This document shows, one piece after another, positions 59,068-64,000 of a stretch of DNA of 64,000 nt. The notes beneath the pieces are model-generated. The model worked only from the letters and a program-made list of their open reading frames with translations, was not told where the DNA came from and made no database searches. The first letter of the stretch is position 1; each line of letters opens with the position of its first letter. Origin of the DNA: Eutrigla gurnardus (lineage: Eukaryota; Chordata; Actinopteri; Perciformes; Triglidae). The translations under genes and the position numbers were made by a program. The stretch spans positions 21,873,695 through 21,937,694 of the forward strand of contig OY741276.1 of NCBI GenBank assembly GCA_963514095.1, in the 5' to 3' direction.

Positions 59068-61648
59068 GCTATACTTTAATCTGCAACACGTTTACATTGC
59101 TTCCCTTTAACAAGTGTAAATGCAGTTTAAGTGTCTTATGCTTTGTTGATGTATTGCAAATGGTCCATAACTGCTTCTCTCCTGATTTATATATGGATCA
59201 CACAAAATACTGTCTCTAAATAAATCTCTGATAAAAACAACAAATTAAACAGGTCACCATCCTGCACATCATCACTAAAGAGAGACGATAATGGAGGTGA
59301 AATAACAGTCTTCCGTCCTTTAAGTCCACCTTGAGCGGCCCACTTCCAGCTGACCCTGGTGATTACAGCTGAAGCACAGAGCCACTCAAGTCTGTTACAC
59401 CAACAATACAAAGAGTCTGACACAATGTCATTCTGCTTTTTAAATGATCAATAAGAATTAAAGTGCCATCGATTTCACAGAAACCTTTACTTATTCTCTC
59501 TCTGGTGGGCGTTTAATGGACATCGTGAAACACATTTCAAGCTGTAGCTTCGGTGAAAGGTGGTGAAACATTTGTCTTCAGGCTCTAATAAATTCTTCCA
59601 CGATCAGAGGAGCCCGACCTGAAGAACATAATGACCAATGAAACAGGAAACTTCCTCACACACTAACCAAAAAGCATTTTCTCTTCAAGTACATGTGCAG
59701 TAAGAAGACATTATTAAAAGGACTGTAGAGGTGAGACCTGGAGCTCTTGAATCTCATGTTATTGCATTAAAAACTCATCATTTGTTTCACACACAGAAAC
59801 CTCAGGACTTCAAATAACCTGAGCCACTAAATGTAAAGACGTTTCGTGTGAAGGCTTGTTCATCCATTCAAGAGCTCTAAAAAGGGTATCTTTTATGTTG
59901 AAATACATCATTTTTATTCTATTCCATAGTTTTAAATATTTTAAAACATGTTTAAAGGAGATTAGTTTTTTTTTTTCATGAGCCCCAAATCTGTTTGCCA
60001 GTGTAATGGCTCACTTATTGTCATACTGTGAACTGAATGCCAGCTCTCAGAAACAGTTTTGTTATTAGTGCTGCACTTCCTGTATATTTCAGTGTCATGA
60101 TCATGGAGAACAAACTTGTCTTCTCTGATATCTTTACATCCAGAACTTCACAATGTGTCACAGAACCAGTCTGGTCCCACAAATGTACACAACCACATTT
60201 AGGAGGCCAACCCTGAAAGGAGGTATGACCCATGACCTTCTCAGTGTCCACGTGATTTCAGTTTGTTTTAAGACAGACTTTAAAAATATGTGAACATGGC
60301 TCCATTTATTGATATAAATTAAAAATAATCTAAACTGAACAGTAAATACATGATGAGAATACATAAAATATAAAGCAAATGATTTAATGGAAGATTCCAT
60401 CATATTCAACACATCTTACCCTAAATCGTTCTGTAACCCAGTGACGCAGGGAGGTGATTTCCATCGTTTAACGCTGAATCAAAAAAAGAAAACGAGTGTT
60501 TGCAGACAGATTTCCACCATTATACACATGTGTTCGTGCATTCATGACCTAAATATCGCCGTGAGCAGAGAGAAAGGAGGGCAAACCCACAGGGCTGCTG
60601 GTCCAATGGGCAGCATCACATCCTGTCTGACTGAACTGGATGAAAAGTTGGAGCCGAGGCGGAGCGGACACAAGAGCACCGGGATCCCGGGCACGCGCTG
60701 CTGCCACGGGCTTTCTAATTGATGATCTGACGATGGATTATTTTTTCTGGAAGGAGTCGGTTTAAAGAAGGATGTCTTGTGTGGATATTTCGTCCGTGAT
60801 GTTCTGGGGAAACTTTTATCTGAAGATGTGTTCGCTGCTTTTGGGAGGTTTTACATGTATGAAGTATGTTTTTTCCCCTCTATTCCAGCACAGGTCGTCT
60901 CTTCTCGTTCCTCTAATATTTACACCCTATAGCTGGTAATTAACATAATCTTGCATTCCTGTTAATTTCGACTAAACGAAGGACAACACGGACTCCGGTT
61001 TGCCACCCAAACGCAGATCCCTTTTGGCGGTTTATGAATGCAGCTGTAATCACCCGAGGGAGCCTCGAGTACTTAAACGGGTCCATCACGAGACAATCAA
61101 GCTCCTTTATGCCTCGAGATCAGCTGCAGTCTCCGCGCATTGTCTGTTATGAATAGACCAATCTCCAATCGAGTCTCTTCACTTTGGAGATTTTTTCGAT
61201 TTTCGATTATACAGCTATTGAAATTAGGATGCGCCGCTTTTCCCTCTCCCCCTCTCCCCCTCTCCCCCTCTCTCTCTTGGCTTGGTGGCCCCGGTGCCTT
61301 TTCTCGATTGCCAGATGAAATTGACACTCGTGTTGCCACTTAGAAAGCGAAGCATTTCAATCCGCCGCTAATTGCAGATATAGCGCCATCCTTTCTTTCA
61401 CTGTGTTTGATTGCATGGGAATACAGTCTCCTATTGCGCGCAAGAGGGATGATCGATGCTACATAGATTTCCCCCCTTCTTCGTCTTCTAATTACATCAA
61501 AATGTCTTTTGTCGCCAGGGTTTAAATGCAGGAGAAACTGATTATTGGTTGTTTTGGACCGGATATAGTGTGGGTTGGGGCAGAGATGCGTAATGCGCAG
61601 AGCGAGCTCCATCTTCTCTCCAAATAGGCAGCGTTCAAGACCCCGAAA
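59068..61648. other. Non-coding region leading into lhx6
   Basis: No gene before lhx6. From about 60.5 kb CG dinucleotides become more frequent, and a CCCCTCT-type pyrimidine repeat lies at about 61242-61278. The last kilobase probably holds the lhx6 promoter and 5' UTR. Confidence 0.4.
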
Positions 61649-62644
61649 ATGGTGAGTCACAAACACCTGGGCGAGTTTGCTTTGCAACCTTTTCATTTCT
61701 TTTAATCTGTGTGAGATTTACACTTGTTTTGTGGATGTTTTTACCCGCTGTTGGATAACCTCCGCAGGACTCTGGATTTGGCAGAGGTTCAGATTTGAAT
61801 CAGAGTTGGTCTGTATGATGAGGGATGTCGCGGAGAAGACACCAGAACTCCGTTTCGCCACTTTTTTAGTTTGCGGGTTATATTTTAAAAGAATGTAACG
61901 TGAATAGGTTGAGATACTTGTGTTATAAAATGTGAATGAAACAGATGTGGAAATGTCATCGCACATGCGTAGATAGAATTAACGTAATTGTAAATGTAGC
62001 CTAAAGAATGCCACTAAACCAAATTTAAACCTGCGGATTATATAATTAATACTATTGGTTCTATTGGGGTTTTTTCTTGATCATCGGTTTTTGCTTTGAC
62101 AATTAATAAGAGATGTAATAGAACGCGTATTTGTTTGACGCAGTCCAAGTCGGAGGTGAAGAAGGAGTCCGGTGAGTCCGGGGAGTCCAGTCCGTCGGAG
62201 GCCGCCTGCCTCTGCTCTCCTCCGGCGGCCCAGAATCAGTGCGCAAGCTGCGGCATGGACATCCATGACCGCTACCTGCTGAAGGTGAGACATACGAGGA
62301 AACACGGCGGACTAAATATTTACACTCTCAGAAATAATACAGAAAAATGTGCGCACGAAGTTTCTATATATTTCAGCTCATAATTTAGGACTCAGATTGA
62401 CGTCAACAAAAGATGTTTCTCCTCAGCCTAATTTCTTCCTCCTGTTTCTAGAAATAAACGAAAGTGTTCATAAAACGCGTTGATTAATAAGAAGGTCACG
62501 TGTCGCTGTTTGCTCTCCGCAGGTCAACAACCTGAACTGGCACGTGGGGTGTTTGGAGTGTTCCGTGTGCAGAGCGTCTCTGCGACAACACAACAGCTGC
62601 TACGTCAAAAACAAAGAAATCTACTGCAAACTGGATTACTTCAG
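61649..62644 (+). CDS. lhx6: LIM/homeobox protein Lhx6, 5' part (three coding exons; continues past the window)
   Basis: Coding exons 61649-61651 (the ATG alone), 62144-62284 and 62523-62644 (to TAC TTC AG). They splice in frame to MSKSEVKKESGESGESSPSE..., followed by LIM domain 1: CASCGMDIHDRYLLK then VNNLNWHVGCLECSVCR, SLRQHNSCYVKNKEIYCK, LDYF. All zinc ligands of LIM1 are present (C-C-H-C, C-C-C-D). VNNL, LECSVCR and SLRQ-NSCY-KNKEI match LHX6 rather than LHX8. LIM2 and the homeodomain must lie beyond 64000. In vertebrates LHX6 is a transcription factor of ventral forebrain interneurons and of craniofacial mesenchyme. The start is chosen because the last ATG of exon 1 sits directly on the donor GTGAGT and joins an open frame. 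A longer upstream isoform, as in mammals, cannot be excluded. Confidence 0.9.
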
Positions 62645-64000
62645 GTATTTAAAAAAATACGTTTTCTTCTGAGATGCTTGACGTTATTATTATTATTTTT
62701 TTTTTATAACGCGAGCATTTTCTAAATGTTACAATCTTAACAGGCTTTTATTTTTACAACATCAAGTTCATTCGATCAAATAAAAAGCGTAAATAAATGT
62801 CAAATTATTTAGGTCGATAAGTAAATCCAGCTATGGATCCACTTCATTGAAACATACATTTTAAAATAAATGGATATTCTTCTAATAATCAAAATGTTAT
62901 GAATTATTAATAACCTAATTTATTTTGAATGATATTAAAATCAAATTAGTCGATTGCCGAAATTTTGAGTTAATTCAAACGTTTACTTTTAAATGGTTAT
63001 TTATTTCGTCCGTTTTTTTTTTGCCCTGCTCGCTTTGTTTCTACATGTTGATGCGGTTTAATACATTTCAAATGGACCGTGCATACATAACAATTCATAG
63101 TTTTGAGGCAAATTAATTTATCTGCAGATGTATTCAATAGCATTTGTTGAGTATTTGAAAAACGAAAGAAACACGAAAAATAACGAGCCTTTAAACTGTT
63201 CCCACGAGGTACATCTGCGACTGCGTCAAAATAATGATTCTGATTATATTTTCCTTTCGTCCTCTTTTTTTAAATCTCATTGAATCCCCAAATTCATGTA
63301 AACGATCCCTAATGAACACATGCCTTTGATACAATACTCGAAGAGCTTCCTTCCTGTTGTTTTCCATATTAATAAAAAACAGAACATAATTGTTTCTAGA
63401 CATGCAGGAATCCTGTCTAGAAATATCATCCTGCAGCAGGGTGATATTTCAGTGCTTCTCCTCAATCCTGATTAAATAAAGACGAACCAAATATTTTTTT
63501 AATTATTCTTCAAAACATTTTACCCCTGGGTGGAAAAAGAAGGACATTCTAGTGACAGGTGACAAATATTATTTCATGCAGCTGATACATTATCTGGGTG
63601 TTTTACCTGTAATTCATATTTTCTCCCCAAGATCATCTTTTTCTGTCAAAAATGATCGATGAACACAACTCCCAAAATAAGTTTTACCAAGCAGGCAGAG
63701 TGGGCGGCTGCATGTCAATGAGATTTAGTCATTTGACTGATTGCAATGTGTTTGTCTACTAAGGTACAATATTAACTGCACTAATTGCTGATTCCATGTC
63801 CGGGTTAAGACCAAACTTCAGCTGATGAGTTGGGAGTGAGAATATGTTTTAGTTTACATTGTGCTCACATGAATTTAAATCATCACAAACTACAGATGCC
63901 TCCATTAGCATGGACACATTCATTCAGAGACGCCCCTGGACACGGACATAACCAGCCCCCACCACCTCCCCTATAGGAGGAGACTAAAAGAGAGGCTGGG
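62645..64000 (+). other. lhx6 intron, runs off the window
   Basis: Begins with the donor GTATTT after the LIM1 exon. It is AT-rich with no further lhx6 exon visible before the window ends. The last 120 bases are C-rich. Confidence 0.6.

Noticed and set aside
61649..62644. Calling the LIM gene lhx8
   Set aside because: VNNL, LECSVCR and SLRQ-NSCY-KNKEI match LHX6; LHX8 has different residues there, and the ptgs1 neighbour supports lhx6.
1..64000. CRISPR arrays, bacterial operons, integrated viral genes
   Set aside because: Nothing of the kind is visible. The repeats are dispersed eukaryotic elements and the genes have spliceosomal introns.

Overview
The window reads as nuclear DNA of a bony fish, most likely a spiny-rayed (percomorph) teleost. 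Genes are split by short GT-AG introns. The intergenic DNA is full of repeat types I recognise from teleosts: a tRNA-headed SINE with a (GATG)n tail, hAT-type MITEs with 8-bp target duplications, a palindromic MITE family, and long CA, C and G tracts. Several proteins match vertebrate families residue by residue.

Layout. 1.9-6.6 kb, minus strand: complete 13-exon pmpca, the non-catalytic alpha subunit of the mitochondrial processing peptidase. 8.2-8.8 kb, plus strand: a small three-exon gene I do not recognise, encoding a 127-residue protein with a signal peptide, an amphipathic helical region and a GPI-like hydrophobic tail. 13.7-22.6 kb, plus strand: an 18-exon type I membrane protein of the immunoglobulin superfamily, with five I-set Ig domains, a long Gln/Ser/Thr/Pro-rich stalk, one membrane segment and a 280-residue tail. 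24.0-29.3 kb and 35.2-43.5 kb, minus strand: two tandem, apparently intact 11-exon cyclooxygenase-1 genes (ptgs1), here called copy A (left) and copy B (right). A decayed ptgs exon lies between them. 61.6 kb to the right edge, plus strand: the first three coding exons of lhx6, continuing out of the window.

The rest, including 43.5-61.6 kb, holds no protein gene I can support. It contains hAT elements, MITEs, a LINE relic, a solo LTR nested in a hAT element, simple repeats, and one CpG-rich candidate first exon near 53.3-53.6 kb.

The ptgs1 genes and lhx6 are divergent (head to head), as on human 9q33, and pmpca lies on human 9q34, so the block fits an old 9q linkage group. The genes are not one pathway. 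The two ptgs1 genes would both make prostaglandin H2 at the ER membrane, but they differ at active-site positions (120, 434, 523), which suggests functional divergence. All exon models were built by eye from reading frame, splice signals and protein similarity; none was checked by a search.
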